From NCBI GenBank assembly GCA_900547455.1, contig URGV01000014.1, positions 1 to 48,598 of the forward strand: 48,598 nucleotides of DNA, in the 5' to 3' direction. The stretch is from an uncultured Oscillospiraceae bacterium (GTDB taxonomy: Bacteria > Bacillota > Clostridia > Oscillospirales > Ruminococcaceae). The translations under genes and the position numbers were made by a program. Positions within the stretch are counted from its first letter, which is position 1. Every line of letters starts with the position of its first letter. Of this stretch, positions 15,376 to 23,054 are shown one piece after another. A model generated the notes under the pieces. It did no database searches and had not been told where the DNA came from. It worked only from the letters and a program-made list of their open reading frames with translations.

Positions 15376-16038
15376 CTACTCCACCACCCAGGCCTGCAGA
15401 TCCTGCGCCTGGCAGTAGGCGGCAAGGGCGCGGCAGACGTCGTCCAGCGCCTGCTGCAAGCCGCCGGCGCCGCTGAAGGAATAGATGCACAGCAGAATTT
15501 CGGTGGTCTTATCGGTAATCATGGCGCGGGTGGAATCGCTGTTGGGGTTGCCGAAGTAGCCGAGCGCATCCCTGAGCACCGGCAGGAACTCTATGTTGAC
15601 CGCGTCCTTGCCGATGCCCTGATAGTGAACCCCCGCACCGGTGGCTGTCCAGAGGATGTCCCCCTCAAGCTTTTCCACATCGTAGGCGCCCAGCGAGTAG
15701 CCGGTTTTGATCGAGATGAGGTTGCCCGTATCGACAACGTTGTTGATCTGGTACAGCCCCTTGCCCTGCAGGATGCGGCGGTGCATCGCCTCAGCGGAGT
15801 TGCGGTAGCGCTGCACATCCTTGCCGAGCGCCTTGCAGCAGGCGCGGGTCTGGGCAATCTGCTCCCGGGTCTTGATCTCCTCGATTTTGAGGGTGCTCTG
15901 CAGCCAGGACTCCGCCCCGGCAATTTCGGCGAGCAGCTTTTCTCCGCTGGGTTGGGTGACCACCTTGCACTGCACGCAGCCGAGCGTTGCCTTGGGCCAG
16001 GCCTGTTTTAAATTTGGGTCGATGGTGATATTGAGCAT
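15376..16038 (-). CDS. B3/B4 tRNA-binding-domain protein
   Basis: A 220-residue protein resembling the stand-alone B3/B4 domain of phenylalanyl-tRNA synthetase beta subunits. Features include a TREQIAQTRACCKALGKD helix, then NSAEAMHRR, LYQINNVVDTGNL and GYSLGAYD, all typical of that domain. Free-standing versions may edit or bind aminoacyl-tRNA, but their role is not settled. Longer frames reach 16305; the ATG at 16038 has AAGGAG 9 bases upstream, and the earlier part overlaps the divergent pyrE promoter. It has its own good promoter. Confidence 0.82.
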   Translation of the reverse strand: MLNITIDPNLKQAWPKATLGCVQCKVVTQPSGEKLLAEIAGAESWLQSTLKIEEIKTREQIAQTRACCKALGKDVQRYRNSAEAMHRRILQGKGLYQINNVVDTGNLISIKTGYSLGAYDVEKLEGDILWTATGAGVHYQGIGKDAVNIEFLPVLRDALGYFGNPNSDSTRAMITDKTTEILLCIYSFSGAGGLQQALDDVCRALAAYCQAQDLQAWVVE

Positions 16039-16078
16039 TGGATTGTTCTCCTTCTTTTTAAAATAAACGGTCCTTTCT

Positions 16079-16107
16079 GTTATACCCTTTTTCGCCTCTC
16101 CCGTCAA
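16079..16107 (-). promoter_or_regulatory. SigA promoter of the B3/B4-domain gene
   Basis: TTGACG (16102-16107), a 17-base spacer and TATAAC (16079-16084) on the minus strand. It is divergent from pyrE. Confidence 0.75.
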
Positions 16108-16144
16108 GGGCGGGTCGGAAGGTGGAATTTTTTGTGCGAAACGG

Positions 16145-16173
16145 TTGAGCAATCGGGAAAGCTGTGGTAAACT
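16145..16173 (+). promoter_or_regulatory. SigA promoter of pyrE
   Basis: TTGAGC (16145-16150), a 17-base spacer and TAAACT (16168-16173). The leader is about 40 bases and I saw no PyrR-type attenuator in it. Confidence 0.68.
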
Positions 16174-16219
16174 GAAAGAAGAAGGTTCCCCATCACAGGA
16201 CCAAACAGGAAAGGATGTT

Positions 16220-16888
16220 ATGCAGATGATTTCTCCAGCAAAGAAAGAATTTATCGAATTTATGATGAGCGCCGACGTGCTGCGCTTTGGCGAGTTCACC
16301 ACCAAGAGCGGCCGTCTCTCCCCTTACTTTGTCAACACCGGCAACTACAGAACCGGCGCGCAGATTGCGACCCTCGGCAAGTTCTATGCTCAGTGCATCA
16401 TGGACAACTGCGGGGACAACTTTGACGCGATGTTCGGCCCGGCCTACAAGGGCATCCCGCTGGTCACCACCGCAGCAGGGTCGCTCTCCCGCGACTTTAA
16501 CATCGACAAGCCCTACTTCTTCAACCGCAAGGAGGCCAAGGACCACGGCGAAGGCGGCTCCTTGGTCGGCTACAAGCCGCAGGACGGTGACCGCATCATC
16601 ATCATCGAGGACGTCATCACCGCCGGCACCGCTGTGCGCGAGACCGTTCCGGTCCTGCAGGCCGCTGCCAAGGTGAGCATCCCGGATATGTTCATCTCGG
16701 TCAACCGCTGCGAGGTCGGCCAGCATGCCGGCAAGACCGCCGTCATGGAGGTCAAGGAGGAGTTCGGCATCAACGTCCACGCCATCATCACCGTGGCGGA
16801 CATCCACGAATACCTCAAAGAGAAGCCGGAGTACGCTTCGGTGCTCTCCCTGATGGAGCAGTACATGGACAAATACTGCATCCTGTAA
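16220..16888 (+). CDS. Orotate phosphoribosyltransferase
   Basis: A 222-residue enzyme that joins orotate to PRPP to give OMP, the fifth step of pyrimidine synthesis. The PRPP-binding loop is plain: IIIIEDVITAGTAVRET, with the acidic Glu-Asp pair that binds the ribose. Further conserved stretches are FGPAYKGIPL and the flexible catalytic loop FFNRKEAKDHGEGG. The frame is open from 16145, but that part contains the promoter; ATG 16220 follows AGGAAAGG. The gene is alone, with no other pyr gene in the window. A strong terminator follows. Confidence 0.95.
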   Translation: MQMISPAKKEFIEFMMSADVLRFGEFTTKSGRLSPYFVNTGNYRTGAQIATLGKFYAQCIMDNCGDNFDAMFGPAYKGIPLVTTAAGSLSRDFNIDKPYFFNRKEAKDHGEGGSLVGYKPQDGDRIIIIEDVITAGTAVRETVPVLQAAAKVSIPDMFISVNRCEVGQHAGKTAVMEVKEEFGINVHAIITVADIHEYLKEKPEYASVLSLMEQYMDKYCIL

Positions 16889-16897
16889 AGCCGACAC

Positions 16898-16928
16898 AAA
16901 ACGCCTTCCCAATAAGGGAAGGCGTTTT
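16898..16928. terminator. Terminator after pyrE
   Basis: A 13-bp perfect stem AAAACGCCTTCCC with a 5-base loop (AATAA), then six T. It lies between convergent pyrE and the GNAT gene and can serve both strands. Confidence 0.88.
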
Positions 16929-16947
16929 TTCTTTTCTCTCCTGGCAG

Positions 16948-17391
16948 CTAGCTGCGGTACTCCATGATGTAGCGGGAGTTTGGAATCTCCTGCACCACCG
17001 CAAAGCCCAGCCGGCGGTAAAGGCGCACCGCGCCCTCGTTGCGGATAAAGACGTAGAGGTAAGGGGTCTTGTTCTCCTGCATGGCCTGTGCGACCATCTG
17101 GCGAAGCACTGCCGTGCCGGTGCCCTTTCCCTGAAAGGCCGGGGCCAGATACAGGTCATCGATCTCCAGCCTGTCCCCCTCGTCGTGGGCGGCGACATAG
17201 CCCGCGTGGCAACCGTCGCAGAAGATTTTCCGGTAGTCGGCCATCTGCTGCTCAATTTTTCTGCGGCTCCAGGCAAGAACCTTTTCGCAGTCGATCTGCC
17301 CCAGATCTTCATAGCGCAGAATGAGCTCCTTGAGGTAAGCAAAGATCTTTTCCACATCCTGCTGCTCAATTGGTTGATAGGTAATTTCCAT
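16948..17391 (-). CDS. GNAT-family N-acetyltransferase
   Basis: A 147-residue acetyl-CoA-dependent acyltransferase. The acetyl-CoA-binding motif QGKGTGTAVL (about 88-97) follows the LYLAPAF strand; the second motif YVFIRNEGAVRLYRRLGF is a classic GNAT C-terminal signature. The substrate cannot be read from sequence; small amines, antibiotics or protein N-termini are all possible. It is monocistronic with a strong promoter and an AAGGAGG ribosome binding site 8 bases before the ATG. Confidence 0.88.
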   Translation of the reverse strand: MEITYQPIEQQDVEKIFAYLKELILRYEDLGQIDCEKVLAWSRRKIEQQMADYRKIFCDGCHAGYVAAHDEGDRLEIDDLYLAPAFQGKGTGTAVLRQMVAQAMQENKTPYLYVFIRNEGAVRLYRRLGFAVVQEIPNSRYIMEYRS

Positions 17392-17417
17392 CGCTGCCGC
17401 CTCCTTTTCTTTCTCTG

Positions 17418-17447
17418 ATTGTAGCCTTTCTTCATCGTTTTTGTCAA
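17418..17447 (-). promoter_or_regulatory. SigA promoter of the GNAT gene
   Basis: A perfect TTGACA (17442-17447), an 18-base spacer and TACAAT (17418-17423) on the minus strand. Confidence 0.78.
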
Positions 17448-17460
17448 GACGGCACAGTTA

Positions 17461-17489
17461 TTGCGCTCGTCACCTTTCCGATGTATAAT
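17461..17489 (+). promoter_or_regulatory. SigA promoter of the Smr-domain gene
   Basis: TTGCGC (17461-17466), a 17-base spacer and a perfect TATAAT (17484-17489). It is divergent from the GNAT promoter and overlaps none of its boxes. Confidence 0.75.
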
Positions 17490-17505
17490 AAATTTAAGAA
17501 AAACC

Positions 17506-17568
17506 GGCAGGCCCACACCCTTTACAGATTCGGAGCAAGTGCTCCTTTCCGGATGGGGCTGTCCTGCC
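17506..17568 (+). promoter_or_regulatory. Structured 5' leader of the Smr-domain gene
   Basis: Within the ~90-base leader, GGCAGG (17506-17511) can pair with CCTGCC (17563-17568). The latter ends one base before the AAGGAG ribosome binding site. Inside this lies a perfect hairpin GGAGCA-AG-TGCTCC (17532-17545). No known riboswitch class is recognised. Confidence 0.4.
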
Positions 17569-17584
17569 AAGGAGTTGTTGAACG

Positions 17585-17926
17585 TTGATCTGCAAAACCG
17601 TCAATATCAAAAGAAATATGCCGCTGGTCTCCCAGGCGATGACCCAGCTGGGAAACGAAATCTGGATGGCGAAGTACGCCCGCTGCCACGCGCTCAAGGT
17701 CATCCACGGCTACGGCTCGTCCGGCCAGGGCGGCGCCATCAAAGCGGCCTGTCTGAAGCTGTGCGCCGACCGCAAAAAGAGCGGCGTCATCCGCCACTAT
17801 GTGCGCGGGGAGGACTTTAACCCCTTCACCGCGGATGGCAGAAAGGCGATTGAACTCTGCCCGCAGCTTAAAAACGACGTCGACTATGGCCGGCAGAACG
17901 ACGGCATCACGGTGATTTTATTTTAG
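17585..17926 (+). CDS. Small Smr-domain protein
   Basis: A 113-residue protein close to the Smr (MutS2 C-terminal) domain. It has ALKVIHGYGSSGQGGAIKAA (about 36-55), in which HGxG is the family's catalytic/binding motif, and an N-terminal VNIKRNMP strand in place of the usual DLHG motif. Smr domains nick DNA or cleave RNA; stand-alone versions are poorly characterised. The first half of the canonical active site is not obvious, so activity is uncertain. The start is a TTG with AAGGAG 10 bases upstream; there is no in-frame ATG before residue 12. Confidence 0.78.
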   Translation: MICKTVNIKRNMPLVSQAMTQLGNEIWMAKYARCHALKVIHGYGSSGQGGAIKAACLKLCADRKKSGVIRHYVRGEDFNPFTADGRKAIELCPQLKNDVDYGRQNDGITVILF

Positions 17927-17937
17927 CGCAGCCAGCA

Positions 17938-17970
17938 AAGGCGTTCGGGGAAAAATTTCCCGAACGCCTT
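17938..17970. terminator. Terminator between convergent genes
   Basis: A 12-bp stem AAGGCGTTCGGG (17938-17949 with 17959-17970), followed on the plus strand by GTGTTTTT. It probably also ends the minus-strand brnQ operon. Confidence 0.82.
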
Positions 17971-17981
17971 GTGTTTTTCCC

Positions 17982-18548
17982 TTATTCCATCAGCGACGGC
18001 TTGCAGAGGATTTCGTTGACCTTTGTCTCGAGCAGGCAGGCGGTGTAGGCTGGGGTGATGATGCAGGCGGTGTCCGCTCCGCCCGCGGTGCCGCCAACCA
18101 CAACCACCGGCTTTTTAAAGGCGATGCTGCCGTTGTCCGCCGCCATCAGCGCGACCTCCACACAGACCTTGGTGCCCTGTCCAAACATCCGCAGGGTGGC
18201 AGCCATAATCTCGACCGGGTAAACCCCGCCAAAGACCTTGCTGATTCCGCGCTCTGCGCCGCTGAGGGCATGGGCCGCGGTCACAACCTTGACACCCTGG
18301 TCCTGTAGCAGGATGCGTGTCTCCTCCGAGACGCCGTTTTCATTCGGTCCGCGGTGGCCGTAGGCGCAGGTGACTGCCACCAGTTGGCGCTCAAATCCCA
18401 TCTCCTTGCACAGCTCGGCTGCGCGGCAGGCGGTGTTGCCCTTGCTGGTCGCCACCACCAGGTCCATTCCCCGCTCCTGCGCAGTCTGGATAGCCAGCTT
18501 TAAGGTATCTTCGGTGTTGATCGCTCCCGGTTTTTCGAATGTAATCAT
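17982..18548 (-). CDS. Stand-alone pyruvate kinase alpha/beta (C-terminal) domain protein
   Basis: A 188-residue protein matching the C-terminal domain of pyruvate kinase, the part that carries allosteric sites, without the catalytic barrel. The pattern of alternating strands and helices starts with LVVATSKGNTACRAAEL, and AYGHRGPNENGVSEET lies in the middle. Free-standing copies are widespread in Clostridia and archaea, with unknown function; a small-molecule or phosphate-binding role is a reasonable guess. It lies 32 bases after brnQ, apparently on the same transcript. Confidence 0.82.
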   Translation of the reverse strand: MITFEKPGAINTEDTLKLAIQTAQERGMDLVVATSKGNTACRAAELCKEMGFERQLVAVTCAYGHRGPNENGVSEETRILLQDQGVKVVTAAHALSGAERGISKVFGGVYPVEIMAATLRMFGQGTKVCVEVALMAADNGSIAFKKPVVVVGGTAGGADTACIITPAYTACLLETKVNEILCKPSLME

Positions 18549-18580
18549 CTTATTTTCCTCCTGTCGTCAAATCTATCTTG

Positions 18581-19933
18581 TTATTTTGCTTGCGTCTTTT
18601 TTGCAGAACGGGCGCGAAGGCTGTCCCCGATCTTTCTGCCGATGGGGCTGACCCCGATGAGGAAGCCGACAAAGGCCGGGATCAGCCAGCCGACCCCCAG
18701 CGAAGCCAGCGGGAACCGCATCATCTGTTCGGTCAGGCCGCCCAGCGAGATGCCCGCCTCCTTGCATCCGTCAAAGATGGAAAAGCACAGCGCGAAGGCC
18801 ATGCTGAAGGCATAGACCTCGGTGCGGCCGCGCCAGAAACGATCGAAGTAGGAGAGGATGACCAGCACCGTCACCAGCGGATAGAGCACCACCAGCACCG
18901 GAAGGACGGTATCAATGAGGGTGTCCAGGCCCACATTGGAGACAAGCCAGGTAAACAGGATGACGACGGTGATGATTTTGCGGTAGGACCAGTTGGGAAG
19001 CACCTTGGCAAAGTAGTCGCCGAAGGCGGTGGTCAGACCGATCGAGGTGGTCAGGCAGGCCAGCACGACGGCGACGCCCAGAATCAGGTTGCCCCAGCGC
19101 CCAAACAGCGCATAGACCGCGTAGTTGAGGATTACGCCGCCGTTGGAGAAGGCCGTCATCCCCGACGTCTGCGCACCCACAAAGCACAGAGCGCCATAGA
19201 CCAGACAGAGCAGCGCCACCGCGACGACACCGACGATGACGGTGTAGTGTACCACCTGTTTGTGCTCGGTGACCCCCTGGTCCTTGAAGGTATTGATCAT
19301 GATGATGGCAAAAATCAGCGCCGCGAAGCCATCCAGCGCAAGGTAGCCCTGCAGCAGGCCCTCGATGAATGGGCCGTTCTGGTAGACAATCGAGGTCTCC
19401 TCGATTGGGCCCAGGGGATTGAGCCAGGCCGCGATAAAAATAATGAAAATCGAGAGAAGCAGCAGCGGGGTCATAAACTTGCCGACAATGTCGATGACCT
19501 TAGAGGGCTTGAGCGAGAAAAAGTAGGTGAGCGAAAAAAAGACCGCTGTGTACACCAGCATCGGCACAAACTGGGAGCTGCCCTCCTCCAAAAAGGGGAC
19601 AACACCGATCTCAAAGGAGACCGCCCCGGTACGCGGCAGCGCAAACAGCGGACCAAGCAGCAGATAGACTGCCGCCGTCAAAACAAGTCCAATCTTTTTT
19701 CCAGCCTTTCCGACCAGGCTGTCCATGCTGTTTCCGGCGATCACCACCGCGATGATGCCCAGCACTGCAAGCCCCGCGTCGGTGATGATGAAGCCCAGCA
19801 GCGCTGTGGGCGCCTGAGTGCCCGCCTGCTGACCCAGCAGGGGCGGAAAGATCATGTTGCCGGCTCCAAAAAAGATGGAGAACAGCATGAAGGACGCATA
19901 GATTACCTGGGAGACTGTCAATTTTTGTTTCAT
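18581..19933 (-). CDS. Branched-chain amino acid carrier BrnQ (LIVCS family)
   Basis: A 450-residue inner-membrane symporter for leucine, isoleucine and valine, driven by Na+ or H+. It has about 12 membrane helices and opens with the family signature FFGAGNMIFPPLLG (21-34); DGFAALIFAI in mid-protein is also conserved. The length is typical (about 430-450). It has a good SigA promoter. About 200 bases further upstream lies a perfect palindrome that may be an operator, although it could equally serve the divergent M42 gene. Confidence 0.93.
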   Translation of the reverse strand: MKQKLTVSQVIYASFMLFSIFFGAGNMIFPPLLGQQAGTQAPTALLGFIITDAGLAVLGIIAVVIAGNSMDSLVGKAGKKIGLVLTAAVYLLLGPLFALPRTGAVSFEIGVVPFLEEGSSQFVPMLVYTAVFFSLTYFFSLKPSKVIDIVGKFMTPLLLLSIFIIFIAAWLNPLGPIEETSIVYQNGPFIEGLLQGYLALDGFAALIFAIIMINTFKDQGVTEHKQVVHYTVIVGVVAVALLCLVYGALCFVGAQTSGMTAFSNGGVILNYAVYALFGRWGNLILGVAVVLACLTTSIGLTTAFGDYFAKVLPNWSYRKIITVVILFTWLVSNVGLDTLIDTVLPVLVVLYPLVTVLVILSYFDRFWRGRTEVYAFSMAFALCFSIFDGCKEAGISLGGLTEQMMRFPLASLGVGWLIPAFVGFLIGVSPIGRKIGDSLRARSAKKTQAK

Positions 19934-19970
19934 CTTGACTCACGTTCCTCTCAAAAGGTTTTCTGTGTTT

Positions 19971-19999
19971 ATCTTAGTATATTCTATGCAATCTGTCAA
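19971..19999 (-). promoter_or_regulatory. SigA promoter of brnQ
   Basis: A perfect TTGACA (19994-19999), a 17-base spacer and TAAGAT (19971-19976) on the minus strand. Confidence 0.78.
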
Positions 20000-20301
20000 G
20001 AATCACATCTGAAATTCTGTATTTTTTAGATATACAGACAAAAAGCAGCGTGTTCTTTTGAACAAAATCCTTTTTTATCCCTTCCCGGTATTGGTTGCGG
20101 AGAGCACATTCGCTTCCAAATATCAAGCTCTTTTTTTATGTCATTTGACATAAAATGTGTGCTGATTCTTCTCGTTTTCCTTCTGTTTAACCGCTGTGTA
20201 TGAACATTTCTTACAGTTCTCGCCGGCTTTTTTATACAGATTCCTTAAACTTTTTCCCGGCGGAGACGGGCGGACGGCAGCAGAGGTCCCGGCGGGAGAA
20301 C
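20000..20301. other. AT-rich intergenic region between brnQ and the M42 gene
   Basis: No open frame with a ribosome binding site is seen on either strand. The stretch holds one perfect palindrome and one strong hairpin (listed separately) and ends in the promoter region of the M42 peptidase gene. A small untranslated RNA ending at the hairpin is possible but unsupported. Confidence 0.45.
20134..20155. promoter_or_regulatory. Perfect inverted repeat, candidate operator
   Basis: TTTTATGTCA-TT-TGACATAAAA, ten bases on each side of a 2-base centre. The symmetry, AT-rich arms and position between divergent genes suit a dimeric repressor, but no regulator is identified. Confidence 0.5.
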
Positions 20302-20318
20302 TTGCACTCTCCCGCCGG
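20289..20318 (+). terminator. Orphan hairpin upstream of the M42 gene
   Basis: An 11-bp perfect stem CCGGCGGGAGA/TCTCCCGCCGG with an 8-base loop, followed by TTGTGTT. It is terminator-like, but no gene precedes it on this strand, and its right arm lies in the spacer of a promoter-like pair (20302-20330). Confidence 0.45.
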
Positions 20319-20380
20319 TTGTGTTATACTATCCTCGAAATATAAAAGTGTTTACATTACTTTTTATGCAAACCTTTAAT
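20302..20380 (+). promoter_or_regulatory. Two candidate promoters of the M42 peptidase gene
   Basis: P1: TTGCAC (20302-20307), 17 bases, TATACT (20325-20330). P2: TTTACA (20351-20356), 18 bases, TTTAAT (20375-20380). P2 is nearer the ATG at 20421. The hairpin overlaps the boxes of P1. Confidence 0.55.
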
Positions 20381-20420
20381 ACAAAACACGCAATTGAAAT
20401 TCAAAGGGAGGTTATATACA

Positions 20421-21494
20421 ATGGAATCTTTAAAATTAATCGAAGCTCTGTCCAACGCATACGGCGCATGCGGCTTTGAGGACGAGGTTGTTGCCATCGC
20501 TGAAAAGTACGCTCACGACGAGGATCTGGGCGCAGTCAGACACGACTGCAACCTGAACGTCTACATCGACGCGCACAAAAACACCGGCAAAAAACCGGTT
20601 GTCATGGTGGATGCACACAGCGATGAGGTCAGCTTCATCGTACAGGCAATCAAGCCAAACGGCACCCTGCACTTCCTTCCTCTGGGCGGCTGGTCCAACT
20701 ACACCGTTCCGGCCCACAAGGTAAAGGTACAGACCTATGACGGCAAGTGGGTATCCGGCATCGTTGCCAGCACTCCGGTTCACTTCCTGTCCGCGGCGCA
20801 GAAAAACGCCTGCCCGACCATCGCTGACATGGTCATCGACATCGGCGCCACCTCCAAGGAAGAGGTTGAGAAGGTATTCAACATCCACATCGGCGCGCCG
20901 GTTGTCCCGGATGTCACCTTCGAGTACAATGAGGAAACCGACGTCATGCTGGGCAAGGCCTTCGACAACCGCGTCGGCTGTGCGGCAGTTCTGGAAACCA
21001 TGAAGGACCTGAAGGGCAGCGATCTGGACGTTGACGTGGTCGGCGTTCTGTCCTCCCAGGAGGAGATCGGCGAGCGCGGCGCCTTTGTCACCCGCGACGT
21101 TGTCAAACCGGACATCGCCATCTGCTTTGAGGGCTGCCCGGCGGACGACACCTTCACCCCGGACTACTTCATCCAGACCGCGATGAAGAAAGGCCCGATG
21201 CTGCGCCACTTCGACCGTTCGATGGTCACCAATCCGCGTTTCCAGCGCTTCTCGCTTGAGCTGGGACGCGAGCTTGGCATTCCGGTTCAGGAATCGGTTC
21301 GTTCCGGCGGCGGCACCAACGGCGGCCCGATCCACACCTCCAACGGCGGTGTACCGGTCATCGTCATCGGCGTTCCGGTTCGTTACATCCACTCCCACCA
21401 CGGCTTTGCTTCGCTGACCGACTACAAGAACAGCGTCAAGCTGGCGGTCGAGATCATCAAGCATCTCAACGACGAAACCATCAAATCTTTTTAA
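20421..21494 (+). CDS. M42-family metallo-aminopeptidase
   Basis: A 357-residue dinuclear-zinc exopeptidase of the M42 (glutamyl/deblocking aminopeptidase, endoglucanase-M-like) family that trims cytoplasmic peptides. Metal-binding and catalytic stretches are seen: VDAHSDEV (63-70, with His66 and Asp68), KAFDNRVGC (conserved Asp), SQEEIGERGA (the catalytic and metal-binding Glu pair), and the C-terminal YIHSHHGF. It probably assembles as a large self-compartmentalised dodecamer, as known for the family. The start ATG follows GGGAGG by 9 bases; a TTG/ATG-poor extension to 20394 is not supported. Confidence 0.92.
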   Translation: MESLKLIEALSNAYGACGFEDEVVAIAEKYAHDEDLGAVRHDCNLNVYIDAHKNTGKKPVVMVDAHSDEVSFIVQAIKPNGTLHFLPLGGWSNYTVPAHKVKVQTYDGKWVSGIVASTPVHFLSAAQKNACPTIADMVIDIGATSKEEVEKVFNIHIGAPVVPDVTFEYNEETDVMLGKAFDNRVGCAAVLETMKDLKGSDLDVDVVGVLSSQEEIGERGAFVTRDVVKPDIAICFEGCPADDTFTPDYFIQTAMKKGPMLRHFDRSMVTNPRFQRFSLELGRELGIPVQESVRSGGGTNGGPIHTSNGGVPVIVIGVPVRYIHSHHGFASLTDYKNSVKLAVEIIKHLNDETIKSF

Positions 21495-21518
21495 GCTGGC
21501 GGGCTGAACCCGCAGCAG

Positions 21519-21682
21519 GCTGAGCCTGCACCCAATCCACGAATTGGTGGGGTACAAGATCTTGCCTTCTACCTCGCGGGACCGAGTTCCTGCAATCTTA
21601 TTTCTCTGGTAAGCTGAGCCCGCGTCCAATTCACGGATTGGTTGGGTGCGAAGCCTTGTCTTCTACCTCGCGGGACCAAGTT
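21519..21682 (+). repeat. Two 70-bp imperfect direct repeats with internal palindromes
   Basis: Copy 1 is 21519-21588 and copy 2 is 21613-21682, with a 94-base period and about 80% identity. The 3' parts are best conserved (CTTCTACCTCGCGGGACC). Each copy contains a CCAAT...ATTGG inverted repeat, and two more small hairpins (GCGGG/CCCGC and GCAGGC/GCCTGC) precede copy 1. There is no T-run, so these are not simple terminators. Substitutions are spread, which suggests old or structure-maintained copies. Confidence 0.7.
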
Positions 21683-21752
21683 TTTATAGGAAAATTTTGT
21701 CGCGTTCCGTTTGTGTTGTGGGCAATTCCAAATCGTAAAATGATGCTATGAA

Positions 21753-21783
21753 AAAACACCGAGACGGTTTGTCTCGGTGTTTT
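21753..21783 (-). terminator. Terminator of the PadR/DUF1700 operon
   Basis: A 13-bp stem AAAACACCGAGAC with a 5-base loop, followed on the minus strand by TTTTTT. It could also terminate plus-strand read-through from the M42 gene. Confidence 0.88.
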
Positions 21784-21835
21784 TCTTTATGGATGAATCT
21801 TAGAAAGTGGATTTCGGGTAAGTCATCTCGACTTT

Positions 21836-23053
21836 TTAGTTTGCCGCTGCCGAGGAGACGACAGCGCTGTCCCAATAGTATCCTGCATCCGAAAGCTGTG
21901 CCTTCATCTCAATCAGGGCCGTTTCCTGGCTTCTTATCGTTTCCTCATAGGCATTGATGATGCCGTTATACTGCTCCTGGCTGATATCGCCGCGGTTATA
22001 GTTTCTCTGCGCGTCGAGAACCAGCGCCTCCACGCTGTCGTAAGAAGTGACCTGCGCCGCCACTTCCTCCATCAATGGAAGCAGATCCTCCCTGCCCGCA
22101 TAGATCACCTGGTTTTTGCGTGCGTCGAAAATCATACCGTCCAGATTCTGCAGGGCCTTCAGGTAATCGGAGACCGACTCCTCCCGCTGATAGGTGCGGA
22201 ACTCATCCTTGCGTTTGAGCTTGACTTCTTCCAATTGCAATACCTCCGCGGGAGTAACCAGGCGAGCGCTTTCTTCTGTCGTCGTTTCCGCATCGCTGGC
22301 TTCCTCAGAAGCCTCCTCGGTGGTTGTCTCCGACCGTTCACTCCAATCCTCGGTGGGGTTCTCTCCCCAGTAGGAGTCCCATGAATCATAATATCGTTCC
22401 AATGTATTCTGCAGAGCAGTATTTTCTTCCTGCAGATTTCCAACAATGTCTTGCAGATCAAGCAGATTGCCCTGCGCTTCTTCGTAGCGCTGCTTCCAGG
22501 TTTCATTGTCGGATGGAACGTAGCCATAGTCGCGGATGATGTCGGCGTTGACAAACTCGACCCCGCCCATCACGCCGAAATGGACGCCATCGGTGCCAGA
22601 GTTGGTGATGGTGACGTCGGTGGGCACCTCCAGAATCAGGCTGCCGTCAAACTCCATCTCAGAGCGCAGCAGCTCGACCAGCCCCGCTCTGGAGAGGGTG
22701 ATCAGCTGTCGCTCCAGCTCCTTTTCGGTCAGGTCAATCTGTGCGCTCTGTCCCTCGGTGCTGACCTGGGCATCATAGCTGCCGGTCAGACGGTTTTCAT
22801 AGGTGTAGAGATGGATCAGATTATCCGCCGACTGGCGCACCTCGACATAAATCTGCCCCCGCTTGTCGCGGTTGACCAGCCGCAGACTGGTCACGCCCGC
22901 CGGGAGGTCCAGCTGGCTGTACGGATTTTCCGCCGAGGCCGCCGCATCGTTATAGATATCCAGCGCGTCCTGCGCTGCCATCGGCAGGCTGACCGCTAGT
23001 CCGGCAACGCCCGCCACCAGGCAGGCCGCTGTAAAGATCATTGCTTTTTTCAT
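21836..23053 (-). CDS. Membrane-anchored DUF4097-like envelope protein with coiled coil
   Basis: A 405-residue exported protein of unknown function. A signal peptide or anchor (1-~27) is followed by a beta-rich region (~45-175) with repeating strand patterns (SLRLVNRDKRGQIYVEV) like DUF4097 adhesin-type domains. A short coiled coil (~185-220), an acidic Ser/Thr/Glu linker (~230-265) and a C-terminal helical region (~270-395) follow. It starts 1 base after the DUF1700 stop, so its ribosome binding site lies inside that gene, which indicates tight coupling. DUF1700-DUF4097 pairs behind a PadR repressor are a common Firmicute envelope module. The long C-terminal helical part is an unusual addition. 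Confidence 0.78.
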   Translation of the reverse strand: MKKAMIFTAACLVAGVAGLAVSLPMAAQDALDIYNDAAASAENPYSQLDLPAGVTSLRLVNRDKRGQIYVEVRQSADNLIHLYTYENRLTGSYDAQVSTEGQSAQIDLTEKELERQLITLSRAGLVELLRSEMEFDGSLILEVPTDVTITNSGTDGVHFGVMGGVEFVNADIIRDYGYVPSDNETWKQRYEEAQGNLLDLQDIVGNLQEENTALQNTLERYYDSWDSYWGENPTEDWSERSETTTEEASEEASDAETTTEESARLVTPAEVLQLEEVKLKRKDEFRTYQREESVSDYLKALQNLDGMIFDARKNQVIYAGREDLLPLMEEVAAQVTSYDSVEALVLDAQRNYNRGDISQEQYNGIINAYEETIRSQETALIEMKAQLSDAGYYWDSAVVSSAAAN

Positions 23054-23054
23054 T

